This document shows, piece after piece, positions 22,422 to 35,300 of a stretch of 64,000 nt of DNA. The number at the start of each line of letters is the position of its first letter. Position 1 is the first letter of the stretch. The translations under genes were made by a program, and so were the position numbers. The stretch spans positions 744,001 through 808,000 of the forward strand of contig BDSL01000007.1 in the NCBI GenBank assembly GCA_003116995.1, given 5' to 3'. The notes under the pieces are model-generated. The model was not told the origin of the DNA and did no database searches. It saw only the letters and a program-made list of their open reading frames with translations. The stretch is from Yamagishiella unicocca (taxonomy: Eukaryota > Chlorophyta > Chlorophyceae > Chlamydomonadales > Volvocaceae).

Positions 22422-25400
22422 ATGCCCGTTCTGGTCGCGCATCCCGAAGCAGCCATGGACGCGAGCGGCGGGGCCCTGCTCAGCGCGCTGCCACGCTTGG
22501 AATGCGGCCCTGCGCTACAGCCTCAAGTTTGTTCGCCTTCCTTTCTTGAAGCTAGTAATGGCGCGCAGCCACAGGCTCCTCGAGCTTGCGCGATGCAGCC
22601 GCGGCAGCAGCACCTGCTGCCCTCGCACCACGCGGAGCAGCTTCCTGGGGCACCGACATGGGTGCCCTACGAGGACGAACTCGGCGGCGACCCCACACGA
22701 CCCGTGCCCAATCCCAGCGTCTCCTGCTGGTTCAACGCCGCAACCGCTGCTGGAGCCTCACTCGAGTCCGGCAGTGATGACTCACAGCACCGGCAGCGCG
22801 CCGAAGGGGTGCAGTCCGCCTCAGCCACCTCCGGAAAGGGCAAGAAGCGCCGGATCTCCGCAGCGCCAAGCGAGTCCGCTGCCGCCCGGCGCTACCAGAA
22901 GGCCGTCGCCGTCCGTAGGAAGGACAACCGCGAGTCTTTCAGCATCACTCTGGACCTGCTCCGCACCAAGTCAAAGGTGCGTGCTGCCCAGGGCCATTGC
23001 GCGCCCCCACGGGGCGCCGCAACGGCAACCTTGCGTCAGCCGCCCAGCAGACCCTGCCTCCGGCCTTCCCACGTCGTCGTCAATTTCCGAGGCTAATCCT
23101 TTCCTGCTCGTGCTCCCGGCCGTTCTCGTCACCCCCGCCTGCAGGGCTTCTCCGTTGACATCACTGAGACGGCTCGCGAGGTCGGCGTATGCACCACTGT
23201 GCTCAAGCGCGCCTGCAGGTCGCTGGGGCTCATCAATGGCTGGCCCTTCCGCGTGTGGAAGCGCTGCAAATACCTGCGGGAGGCCTACGTCAGGGTGGGT
23301 CGGGGTCTGTACAGGCCGGCGCGCCGTTTGTACCGGTACTCGTACCTGCCGTATCGGTTCTCTCACCTGTCGTACCACAGTCATTTCATGTACCGTGCGA
23401 GCCGTCTGCACACCTGCCGCACGGGTCCTCTCACCTGCCGTACTGGTTCTTTCACCTGCCGTATCAGCCATTTTATGTACCGTGCGGGGCCCCTCAACAC
23501 CTGTCGTATGGCTCTCTTGCCTGCCGTACTGGTCCTTTCACGTACCGTGCCCGCCCTTTAAACACCTGCCGTACCGGTCAATTGGTCTGCCGTACCGGTC
23601 CTCCCACCCGCCGTACCGGTCCTCCCACCCGCCGTACCGGTCCCCTCACTCGCAACCCCTTCCCGCCGTCACGCCTCGGCAGGACGCCGAACGACTGGTC
23701 CAGCAGGCCGAGGCCCTGGAGCACGAGGCCTTGACGCTGGGTCCCCTGGAGCCCCAACACCAGGAGGGTGCAGCGCACATGGCTGGACTGGGGGTCCTGG
23801 CGGGGGTGGCTTCTCCCGCCGCCCGGGCCCTCCAGATGCAACAGGAAGCCAAGCTCCTCATGGTGAGTTGCAGCTCCTTGCTTAGCAGGGGCTCCGCGAC
23901 CCAGCAGCCAGCAGCGCAGTGGCGGCTCCAGCAGCACGTAAGGCCCCCCTGGGTTGAAGGGCCGCACCGTAGACGCGCCCTTCTGACGGACTCGGTAGAT
24001 GCTGTCCTCTCAGTCGGACAACCTGGCTAGCCGTTCACGATGGAAGCGGGGCGCAACATCTACCTAGAGGAGAAGGAGCTGTAGCTGACCGAGGCTAGCC
24101 GTCCGAAGGCACTTTGGCGGACGGCCGCGGCGCCATGATTCCATTCACCTGCCTGAATTATTTCCAACCATTTCTCAACCTCCCGCCTTTCCCACCACCA
24201 CTGTGACCACCACCACCACCGCAGGCCCGAGTCGTCCAAGTCGATTCGTGGTGGGAGGGAGTGGTGGCCAGTCCCGTGGGTCGGGACCTGCAGCTGGACC
24301 CCTTCTTCTCCGATTACGTTGTTCGGTGGACCAAGACGAAGTACAAGGCGTCGCACCGGCAGCGGGTCAGGGGCAGGTCGCAGGACGAGGACGGGCCGCA
24401 GCTGCAGTCTGGCTGCGGCGGCAGCGGCGGCTGGCCGGCTGAGGAGGAGGGGGATGGCGAGGGGGAGGCGGAATGGGCCGCGCTGGGGAGCGGAGAGGGA
24501 GGCGGCAGTGGTGGTTATGGACGGGAGGAGGCGAGGGAGCTGGAGGAGGGGGAGTGCGTGAGTGACGGAGAGGCCAACCACGGGGGGGCTGAGGCCGGTG
24601 CGGCTGCACCTGCGATTGCGGGGCCGTCAGTACGGCTGGTCCTCCAGGCTGCAGCTTCCGCAGCCCAGCCGACGGAGGCGGCTGTGGGCAACGGCGCCGG
24701 TTTGGGCGCCTTCGGGGGCGTGCGCGTGTTGTCGAAGCGCGACCCGCGGGCCAGGAGCGTTGGGGTTATGCCCCTGAAGCAGCTGGCCCCCTCCTGGCAG
24801 CAGGATCCGAACAGCGCGGCTCCTTGTGAAGGGGCCATGCTAATCCTGCCGGACGGTTGCCCGTTGGGCCCTTGCCTCCCAGACCAACCGCATCGCCACT
24901 TTCCATCGCGGCAGCAGCAGCAGCAGCAGCAGCCGCAGGACGAACGCGACTCTAAGCGCCGGGCATCAAGTCTGGTTCCTGAGCCGCAGGATCGCCGGGC
25001 GCGGGTGGATTTCGTGCCGCTCGCCGCTGACTACGGCAGCCAGCAAGTCGAAACGGATAGGGTGCCTGCCGCCGCCGCCGCTGTAGCCGCTGCCGTGGAC
25101 GCCGCCAGCAGCGGTGGCGGCGCTGCTGGCGGTGACATCAGCCGTGGTCGCAGCGGCGGCGGCGGCGGGCGCACCAGCCCCACGACGAGCGTCTGTCTGG
25201 CAGCGGAGACGTTGCTGGCCTGCCGACCTGGCAGCGGCGGCGGCGGCGGCGCCGCCGCCCCGCCCGATGCCTGCGCTGACACGCCGAGCTGCCCCGCCTC
25301 CAACATCGTCGTCGACGACGATGACGCAGGAGCCACATTTTCTGCCGCTGCCGCTGCCGTACCTTCGGTGCGGAAGCGCTTCCGGGCGGGTGGCCCTCAG

Positions 25401-27119
25401 CCTCTACGCATCAGACTGGGGTCAGCCGCCGTCGCCGTCGCCGCCGCCGCCAGGGCGCACCCGCCGGGCCCCGCCGCCGCCACGGGCGCCGCTGCTCCCG
25501 CTCCGTACAGCTCCGTGGAACCAAAGGGACCGCAGCTGCTCCCGTCCAGCGGCCTGCGACATCAGCAGCAGCAGGAGCTCCGTTCAGCCGCGCCGCCCCA
25601 GCCGTTGCCCCGGCCTGCGGCCGCACCCCAGCTAGAGGCGCTGGCGGAAGTTGCGCTGGCTGCCGCAGCCCCGCCAATGGATAGGCATGAGCCAGAAGCC
25701 CCCGCCAGTGCCAGCGACACGGCTGGACCCACTTCATCGCCGGCGCCGCAGTCGCTGCCGCTGCCGTTGCGGGCGGTGCCGCCGTCGCCATCGCCATCGC
25801 CGCCCGTCCCGCCCTCCTTGCTCCCGTCCTCACCAACCGCCCCACTCGCGCAGTCGCTGCACGTGCAGCCGCCGCCCTGCTGCCCGCATGGCGGCGGGGC
25901 GGCGGCGGCGGCGGCGGTGGGCGAATTCCGAGGGCAGATGGCCGTCCTTGCGGCGGCTCCAGGCAGTCCTTCAGCGCTGCCTCCATTGAACGAGTCACCT
26001 CAGGCCGGCGGCGGCGGTAGCGGCGAGGGCGCGGCTGCCGCCGACGCCGCCCAACCATCCTCGATGCAGCACCAGCAGCAACAACAGCAGCAGCATGCGA
26101 AGCGCCGGCGAACGGCAGAGGAGCCGTGGCCGGAGGTCGAGGCGGAGGTGGCGCCGCCGGCGTCGCAGCGAGCTCGCTTGGACGACCTGCACGCGCTGCG
26201 GCTCACTCGCGCGATGCACGCCGCTGGCGCCACCGACCTCGCGAACTTCGTGGAGCAGCGGCGCGGGCAGGCGGCGGCGGCCGCCGGGGGCTGCGCGCTG
26301 CCGTTGCCGCCGGACTTCCTGCAGCACCTCCAGCAGCACCTGCAGCAGCAGCAACAACAGGCCCAAGGCAACGGTGCGCCGCCGGGGATCAAGTCTCGCA
26401 TCGATCTCGCGGCGGCTACCGCTGCGGCAGCGTTGTTCCTGCGCAAGCAGCGAGACGCCGCGGCAGCAGCAGGTGCTGGGGCACCACCGCCGCTGCCGCC
26501 GGCGTCACCCTCCCGGGCACCTCCACCGGTTGGACCTCCCTCGCCGTACTCGCCGTACTCGCCGTACACGCCACTGCCTCAGCTGCCGCCACACTCGCCC
26601 GGGCCGACGTCACCCCGGCCGCCAGCCCACCTCCACGGCCCTCCGTCGCCGCAGCACCGACCCCAGCCGCCCCGACAGCTGCCCCAGTCCTATGCTCTCC
26701 TACCTCGACCCCAGTCCCCAACGCTTCAAATGCAGGCCCCAGCGCTGCCCCAGCCACAGCCCCAGAGCCCAAACCAGCTCCCGGCTCCGCACCTGCCTCT
26801 GCCGCCCCTTCACCAGCCCCTGCACCATACGAAGGACAAGGGGCCGTATGCGTTCGGAGCCGCTAACCCGGAGCAAGCCCTTGTGCTGCAGCGGCAGGAG
26901 CAGCGGCTGGCGGCCCTGCAATCGCAGGTAAACGACCTGACGACGGCTCTGAAGGACTCGAGGCACCAGGTGCAGCTAATGGAGCTGCGCGTGCAGGTTT
27001 CGGAGCAGCGGGCACAGATGGCGGAGCTGCGGCTCCAGATAGCGGAGCAGCGGGCACGGGTGGCGGAGGAGAGGGCGCAGCAACTGGCCGCAGAGCAGAA
27101 GGCGCAGGCGGCGGTGTAG
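22422..27119 (+). CDS. RWP-RK domain transcription factor
   Basis: Four exons, all in phase 0 (22422-22976, 23148-23294, 23683-23862, 24225-27119), give 1,258 aa. A second in-frame ATG at 22455 would give 1,247. Exon 2 encodes the RWP-RK core (about 186-234), with AREVGVCTTVLKRACRSLG followed by GWPFRVWKR. This matches the family's helix pattern, but the signature RWPxRK is degenerate: Gly replaces the first Arg and Val follows the FR. RWP-RK proteins are plant and algal DNA-binding regulators of nitrogen response and sexual differentiation. Exon 4 is about 960 residues of Ala/Gln/Pro/Gly-rich disordered sequence. It includes poly-Gln runs, a SPYSPYSPY stretch near residue 1060, and a regular C-terminal coiled coil (about 1178-1255) probably used for dimerisation. 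Which RWP-RK subfamily it belongs to cannot be told here. Confidence 0.85.
23310..23655. repeat. Degenerate ~20-bp tandem repeat filling an RWP-RK gene intron
   Basis: The intron between 23294 and 23683 is made largely of diverged copies of CACCTGCCGTACCGGTCCT. The cleanest copies are at 23560-23645. It produces spurious Arg/Thr-rich frames on the plus strand. Confidence 0.75.
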
Positions 27120-28440
27120 GAGGCGCGCACGCGAGGGTGGACCGCACGGCGAGGCGGCCAGGGAGGGGGCAAGAGGACGTGGCACATGATGAGCTTTTGA
27201 GGCGGCTTTGTGTATGACATGTCAGCAGTACGATTTGTAGTACTAAAATATGTGAAGGTGCGAAGCGGGGATGGGCCTGCACTGGGCTGCGGGCACCAAC
27301 GGCCGCGAGATGCGGTGGATGTGTCGTACGGACGGATGCGGGGGAGGCGTGAATTAACGGGGCGGACGGAAGGAGCGCCTTGGTCTTCGTCGTCATGTGG
27401 GCCTGATGTCACATCTGATGTGTTTAAGTGGGGTTAAGAGAGCCACCATGCCACCCAAAATGATGCGCCGAGGGTAATAACCTCGTAGAAATAAACGCTC
27501 GGCGTAGGTGTCAATCGTAGGCCGTCCCTTGATCCTATCGCATCCCCGACGACTGAGAGCGAGCCTCCGGCCGTCGTCCGCTCCATACCGTATACTAGGG
27601 CCTGCCGGGGGCGATTGATGTCGAACGAGCTGTTGGGCGTAAGTTGAGACTGCCAAGCCATTCATGTGTTTGTGGAAGGTGTCCCATGGGTCTGTCAGGC
27701 CGCTGCAGCTTACCATGTTCCTTCGCGCTACATACTACTACCGCTGTGAGATGCTGACAAGGGCTAGTATTCATTTAGTACCGCGCATACGCGTGTTAAA
27801 CTCCCATGTCGCGGCGTACATTTTCCGTGGGTGATGGTGGAGGTAGCGCATTCATAACTTCAACAAGCCGCTCCCTGCGGGTGCTCGATTGGAGCGCGCA
27901 CGTGGGGGGGGGGGGGGCGGCGTGGCCTGTGTTTTTTGTGAATGACATGCGTGTTCGGGGCGAAAATGACAGGTCGACAATACAGGCCTTTGTTCGTCGA
28001 CCGGGGGCGAACGCAGCAGAAGCGGCCGTGCTTGATGGCCCGTACTGTAACCGTGTACGCTACCTCTTTCGTCAATCGTCATCGTCATGCCCTCAAACGT
28101 CGTAACCAAATGGTGTGCAACGCCGAGGTCGTGTGGCGTTGGGTTGGGGTGGCCCGCCCGTACACGAATCCACCAGTGTCCAACTTCGGCAACGAAAATG
28201 ACCACTGCGTGCATCTGTCGAGTCACTGACGGCTACCGATATTCGCAAATTTGCCATGGTGCCAAATTAGTTTTCCACCACATCGTACGTTCGCACACCT
28301 TCCGGCTGATATATCATATGATACATGGTCGTCGAATAGACGCACGCTCTATCTCGCTCCAAAACGCCAGTGATACAACCACACGGCACACCGACGAACA
28401 CACACACCCGCAGCACTTCGGGGCATGCCTATCTCCCGAA
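27120..28440. other. Convergent intergenic region between RWP-RK (+) and FANCD2 (-)
   Basis: No gene recognised. It should hold both 3' UTRs. A G-run at about 27905-27919 and AT-richer DNA are present. A TGTAA on the plus strand at about 28045-28049 is a possible RWP-RK poly(A) signal, though nearly 1 kb from the stop. Confidence 0.5.
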
Positions 28441-29367
28441 TTACAACTCCCGCTCTTCCTCCTCCTCTTCCTCCTCGGCCCCTTGCCACTGCCCCCCCTC
28501 CCCTCCCCCACGCCCCGCGCCATTCCTCCCGCGCTGTCCCGGCCCCCCGCCCAGCCCCCCACCGTCTTCCTCCTCCTCCTCCTCCTTGTCGTCGCCTCCA
28601 TAGCTGCCATACAGACCACTGCGATTGCCGTGCAGCTCTTCGTACATCTCCTCCTCCTTGTCTTCGCCCTCGCCTTGCTCGTCGCCCGTCCCTGCTGCAC
28701 CGCTCGCCTCCTCCGCCAGCTGACGACTCGGTGCAGGCCCGGCGCCCGCCATTCCACTACCTCCACGACCACCGCCTCCTCCGCCGCCAGCTGATGCCGC
28801 TATCTTCTTCCAGCCCCGCTTATGCGCGTCAGCCGCCGTGCGAGCGCGCTTCTGGGACCTGTTGGCTTCCAAAGTAGACGGTCCGACTTCCTCCTCCTCC
28901 TCCTCCCCCTCCTCTTCCTTCACAACCTGGGTGGGTACCTGGCCGCCTTCGCCACAGCCATTTCCGCCGCCATCGGCGCCGGCCATAGGCTTGCGTGGCT
29001 TCCGGGCCCTCTTACCCTCCTCGCAAGGATCTTTCGGCGGCTTCGGAGCTCGGGGCTTCTTGGCTTTCGGCCCAGGGGCGCCCTCATCCTCATCCCCAGC
29101 ATCACCGCCGCCAGCGCCACGTCCGCCAGCGCCGCTTCCGCCACCGTCGCCGTCGTGCCCGGCGACGTCCTTCTTGGCGCGATTGCGCTTCTCCTTCTTC
29201 TTCTTCTTCGCTTCGGCCTCGGCTGCTGCGGCTGCGGCAGCCGCGCGCTCCTCCTCCTCCGCGTTGTCGTCCTCGTCATTGTCGTATGCGCCCACGTCAG
29301 CGTCACCGTCGTCGTACGCCTGTACGATCGTACGGCGCCCCGACATCCGCGATGTGACATGGCCGCG
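28441..29367 (-). other. Acidic/basic low-complexity C-terminal exon, probably the FANCD2 tail
   Basis: An uninterrupted minus-strand frame of about 309 codons from the stop at 28441, with its first in-frame ATG at 29346. It contains alternating basic clusters (KKKKKEKRNRAKK, GKRARKPRKP) and long Glu/Asp runs ending in EEEEEEEREL. Animal FANCD2 also ends in an acidic tail after the LKNRDLQG-like motif, which supports assigning it to FANCD2. The splice phase does not match if the preceding exon ends at SSQ. It fits if that exon ends a few codons later. The alternative is a small separate gene starting at 29346. Confidence 0.55.
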
Positions 29368-32300
29368 CCCTTAATGCCCGCCCCACGGGCAACCAAGGAG
29401 GTTTCGGAGGATGCATGCTGGGCGCCGCCAGACGCTTACATCTGAGTACCCCTTGCAGCTCGTCCCGGTACGGCGGAACTGTTGTCGCCGTCCACCTCGC
29501 CATCCCATAGCTGTCCCTTTCTGCCTCCCCGCCTTCCCAAAAACATCACTACCCCAACTTCCGAGTAGGCTACTACTAGGTTGCTTCCTCTCTCGCGACA
29601 GAACACGCGTCTTTACCTCAACCAAAGTCCACCCATAGCCCCCACCTCAACCAAAGTCCACCCAATGGCCCCACCTGTGAGGACACCTCGTTCCCGTGGA
29701 TGTCCTTGTTACGGAGCTGCGCGATGCGGATGCCGTCGGCGCAGCCCATCTGCGGCCCGAGCACAGAGCCCGGGGGCACCGCAAGGGGGGCGGGGGCGGG
29801 GGCTGGGTTCGGCGCCATGTCGTGTAGGAAGGAAGCATGGGGGTTTTAGGGTTTTAGGGCTGGTGGCCGGATGAGGAGCGGGCCGTACAATTGTCGTACC
29901 TCATGGAACAGGGCTCGCATGTTGAGCATGAAGGTCTCGTTCGCGCGCTTGACTGCTGGGACCTGGGGGGTGGGGGGGCGGGTGGAGGGAGGGCATGAGG
30001 AGGGGGGAGGAGTCGGGGCTGGGGACCTTGCGCGAGCGCACCTCCGGCCACGATTGTCGTACACAAAGCGGAAGACACATACACACACACACACGCCCCT
30101 TCCCAAACAATAAAAACACGGGCCATACCCCCACGCCCAACACCCACACACCTTCTTCGCCAGCGCCGCCGCCCGGCGCTCCTTCCCATCCGCACACAGC
30201 GCATTCAGCAGCCGGGTGCCCTTCTGCACCAGCCGCACGGTGCGGCGGAGGCGCTCCTCGTGCCGCCCCCACATGCGCCGCCAGGCGCCCGTGCTGCGCC
30301 CCAGGTCCTGACGCATCGCGCGCGCGGCAGGGTGAAAGCGACAGCGCGGTGGTTGGGGGCGAGCGGTTGGGGCGGTTGCAGTTGGGGCGCAGTGGCCCCG
30401 ACCCGAACTCCCTCCCGACGCAGCCCAGCGCGAATCCCTTCTTAGCCTCCAGCCCGTTCGGTCCGGCGTCGTGGTGGGTTTGCAGGGAAAACGGCTAGGT
30501 GCCGTACGCCGTACGTACCTCGACGAACTTGCCGCCGCACTTGATGGCCGTTGTGATGAGCGGCATTCGGTTGGCGTGCCGCCGCACCAGCTCCATCAGC
30601 CGCGCGAACACCTCGGCCGAGGCGGCGGTCTCGGCCACCACCTCGTCTTCCTGCAGGGCGCCCCCCGCGTACGACAACACGATCCCGACACGGCACGGTA
30701 CGGCACGCAACGCGGTGAGGCGCTTGCCGAGTCTGAGGCTGGGTGGAGGAAGGGCGACCCGCGGGTCGCCGCCACCGCATGCAGTCGGCCGCACCCAGCC
30801 CTCCCGAGCCCATGGGCTTCCGATGCTCCTGATACCGGTATGACTGAGCAGCGAGCCATCGCGACCCTCCATGCACCGCACCTCTATCGCCGGACCCAGG
30901 GGCTTCCCCTCACACCTCCACCGGCCGTCCGGCCGCTCAGCACCCACCTCGTCCTGGCCCGGCACCTTGCGCTCCGAAGCCCTCAGTCGGGCGCACGTGC
31001 CGCCCCAGCAGTCCCCCATCACCTCGAACACCCCCCGGTACCAGCAACCCAGCGTGGCGTCGCTGAGGGAGGCGTAACCCGCAATCGGCTCCGAAGCCGC
31101 GGCGGCGGCGCCCCGGCCGCCCGCGGGCTGCGGTTGCGCAGTGCGGTCCCGGCGGGAGGAGAATGGGTGGGTCAGTGAGGGCGGGCCAACGTCGCTGCCA
31201 ACGTCTAACGTCCGCCAACCGCTAACGGCAAGCGCCTCACCCGTCCCTCGGGCACTTCCGTCAGCACTTGCTCCACCAGCTGCTTGAGCACCTCCAGCGG
31301 CTGCTCGGCGAACTCAACGTACGTCCGCAGCAGCTCGCAAATCAGCTTGGCCTGGCCGCGCCAGCGGAACGAGCCGCCGACGCCGCCCGCGGCGGCGGCA
31401 GCCGCCGCCATCTCTACGTCGTCATCGCCACCACCATCCTCGTCGCCGGCCTCACCGCCGTCGGCTGCGGCGGCAGCGGCGGCTCCGGAGCCGCCCCAGG
31501 CATTTTCCAGGGCGCTGTTGGCGCTGCGGCTGATGGCCGCCGCCAGGCGGCGGAGGTCGTTGGGCCCGGCGGCGGCGGCGCCGCCGCCGGCGGCGTCAGG
31601 CGCCACCAGGTGCCGTACAGCGGCCAGCATGGCGCGGCCGGCTCGCAGCAGTGCTAGGTGGCGCCAGACGTCCGGCGGCGCCGAGGGGTTGGGAGCAGCG
31701 CCACCGAGGGTGGCCGGGCCGGTGCCCCGGCACTGCGAGGAGAGCTGCTTGTAGGCGAGGAGGGCGAGCTTGGCTAGGTTGTCGCCCTGCCAGGGGACGG
31801 GTTGGTTGTAAGTTAATTGTGGGGTTGGTTGTGGGTTAATTGTAGGGTTGGTTGTGGGTTAATTGTGGGGTTGGTTGTGGGTTAATTGTGGGGTTGGTTG
31901 TGGGCTAATTGTGGGGTTGGTTGTGGGCTAATTGTGGGGTTGGTTGTGGGTTAATTGTGGGGTTGGTTGTGGGCTAATTGTGGGGTTGGTTGTGGGTTAA
32001 TTGTGGGGTTGGTTGTGGGCTAATTGTGGGGTTGGTTGTGGGCTAATTGTGGGGTTGGTTGTGGGTTAATTGTGGGGTTGGTTGTGGGCTAATTGTGGGG
32101 TTGGTTGTGGGCTAATTGTGGGGTTGGTTGTGGGTTAATTGTGGGGTTGGTTGTGGGCTAATTGTGGGGTTGGTTGTGGGCTAATTGTGGGGTTGGTTGT
32201 GGGTTAATTGTGGGGTTGGTTGTGGGCTAATTGTGGGGTTGGTTGTGGGCTAATTGTGGGGTTGGTTGTGGGCTAATTGTGGGGTTGGTTGTTAATTATG

Positions 32301-35300
32301 GGGTTGGTTGTGGGCTAATTGTGGGGTTGGTTGTGGGCTAATTGTGGGGTTGGTTGTTAATTGTGGGGTTGGTTGTGGGCTAATTGTGGGGTTGGTTGTG
32401 GGTTAATTGTGGGGTTGGTTGCGGGGTTGTCATCCCTGATGTCCTGACCTCGGTGATGGCGGGACAGCGGGCAAGGATACCGGCGGGGACGGGGCGCGTA
32501 CTTCCTCATTCCATACCTTCACAGCAAACCCACTTCACCCACGACTTGTTAGAGGCCATCCTGATGCCACTGTGAAGCATCCAAGCCCAGTTCACTCCGG
32601 CGCACTCAGACGACCCGGGCCCACCCGGGTTCACATCCAATCCATACGCTTAATGCCAGTGTATGGCGGCCAAGCGGACCTCGCCCAGTGACCTCCTCCC
32701 ACCCAGCCCACCTGAGTAGACGTCAGGGGCCGGCCGGGGGCCGCGGGAGAGGAGGCGGCCTCCAGGCGCTTGAGGTCGGCATCTGCACGACCCACGGGCC
32801 GGGTTACTCGTGTCAGGAATGCATACGACTTGCTCTTCGTGCAATGTACGAACAATGAGGCGAACCAAACCCTATCCACATTAAAAGATTATACTACCCT
32901 CTCGTGCGGCTTGGGTGTCGCCACTTCGGTCCCCTTTCCCCCACGCACACATTTGGGCGGGAACTGCCGTATCACCGCAACTTTCATTCGGGTTGTATCT
33001 TGCCGTACATGCCCCTCCTGCCAGCTCTTGCGTACGCAACCCCACAAACCTGGTGCACCATCCGAAGCAGGCCGCGCCGCAAGGCTGGCCAGCGCCGCCG
33101 CCAGTGCCCGCGGCGGCGGCGGCGGCACGCCGCCAGCGCCGGCCGCCGCCGCTGCCGTACCGCGGCCCCTGCCGCCGCCGGGTGCGAAGGCTCCGAAGAA
33201 GAGCCGCAGCAGCTCCAGGGCCTCCACCATGTACTTCGCGGCGGTGGATGCCGGCTCCAGGGAGGGCTGTACGGCGTCCAGGGAGGCCAATATACGGCTG
33301 CCGTCGCCGTCGCTGATGGGGCTCAGGTAGACGTTGGCGGCGGGGGCCAGCACGTGCGCTCCTGGTAGGAATGATGGGGTTATGGCCGGGGTTACGGCCG
33401 GGGTTATGGACGGTGTATAATGGGGTTACCCGTGTGGCGGGAGCTGGCGAGGGAGAGTGAAGGGAGCCAGGTGCACACACAAAATCTACACAGACGTCCG
33501 GCCCCCTTACCCGCCAGCGCCGCCGTCGCTGAGTCCAGGTGCTGCCGTACGCATGGCATCAGCCCCGCCAGCTCCACCGCCAGGTCGCCCGGCGTCAAGC
33601 GCTCCAGGGTGGGGTCCGCCACCGCTGCCGCCGCCGGCCCGCTGAGCGCGAAGGCAGGGGTGTTGCGGGCGCGGGCCGCCACCGCGGCTGCTTTACCGGC
33701 CAGCTCCGATATCAAGTAGGCAGCGGCGGACATCCTATCGGCATCAGATGGCGCCGTGTTCGGGGTTTCGAAAGCTTAGTTCGTATCGCCGGGTCTGTGT
33801 CCGAGGAGCAAAAGCCAACATCAGGATCACGAACAGGTGGGCTGAGAAACGGAAAAGCCAAGTAACTCCTAAACGCCTACGGGGCTATGGTCTACTGGGC
33901 GCCGTTCCAAAGTTCCTCCCGAGGGCTCCATCCGCCACCACCCAGCCGCACCGGCTGGGGAGTACCGTCCACGCGCCCCAGTTGTGCGGGCTGCCGGCGG
34001 CACCACCCGCCGCCGCTCGCGCGCCTCCGGCCCCCTCCGCGGCCCCACACCCGGCGGGAGCCCTGGAGGTCAGGAGCGGCCGAAGCGCCTCGCAGGCGCC
34101 GTACAGCGTCAGCGGGCGGAGGCAGCGGCGGAGGCCCAGCACGGCGGCGGCGCGGCTGGCGGCGGTGCTGCCGGCGGCGGCGCCGCCGGCGCCGCCCTTC
34201 TTCGGAGCCGCAGCGGCGATGGTCATGGAGGCGGCTGCGCCGCCGGCGCTGCGCTGCTGGATACGACCCAGCGGGTCTGCATGGCTTCGGAGCGCCTACA
34301 GGGGAACGGGGAACGAGGATCAGCTGGATTGGCGTGCCCTATGCGACGCCTAAAGAACACCACCCTCCCACCAAAGGCTCACGAAGCTCGACGCAGCAGC
34401 AAACGGAGGGCGCCTAAGCGGACGCCTCGGACGCCTACTTATGAGGCGGGAGGAGCCGGGCCCAGCGGCATCCCCACCTGCAGCGCCCCAAGGCCTCCCC
34501 GGGGCGGGGGTATGTTGTCCACCAGCGCTGCCGCCAGTGCCTCCAACGCAGCCAGCTGGGCACAGCGCTTCGTGAGCTTGGCCAGATTGACCTGGCTCTG
34601 AGTGGCGCTGTGGGGATCGAGTTTGGGGGTTCGGGGGCCAGGTTTGAGGGTTGGGGTTTGCAGGGTTGTAGGGTTTTGGGTCCGTTGGTAGGCTGCCCCC
34701 GGAATCAGCCGTGCACCCCACCCACCCACCCATGTGACGCACACATGACGCACCCCTGGAGTCGGGTGGCGTTACCGGGGCCGAAGCAATTGAGCACCTC
34801 ACGCAGCCAGCTGCTTGCAGCCTGGAGGGGTGGGTGGCGGTGCAGGGGAGGGGGAGAGCGGGGAGGGGTAGTGGGAGCAGAGGGCACGCGGTGATGGGTA
34901 CACCGAGTCAATTGACGACTCAGAAACGGGGGATGGACACCAAGGAGCTCAGCACCTGACCTACAAGGGGATAACGATGCAAATAAGATACGGTGTCATG
35001 CAGGCATTGCCGCAGGCATGGCTGAATCCACCCTTCCCCCCCCCTCAACGCCCAACACCCCGTGTGAGTGCGCCTGTCGGCAGCTCCCTGAACCCCGTCT
35101 GTCCCTCCCAGCCCGCACCTGCAGACACCTGAGCACGGCGGTTGACACGGAGGCGGGCAACTCGTGCAGGTGGTTGACGCCCTAGTGGTTGGTCGGTTGA
35201 GGTGAAACGGGTTGGTTGAGTCGGCGGCGATCGGCAAAGCCATCACGTCACGCGCCGTACGTGGACACGTCAGCTGGGGACAGCAGCAGAGGAAACCTGG

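Noticed and set aside
22231..24030. 599-codon plus-strand frame
   Set aside because: It runs through RWP-RK introns and their repeat in the wrong frame. The real exons give a recognisable domain in other frames with clean splice sites.
31800..32428. Possible telomere-like or G-quadruplex array
   Set aside because: The 23-bp unit is GT-rich but not a TTTTAGGG-type telomere repeat. It is interrupted by TTAAT and sits inside an intron.
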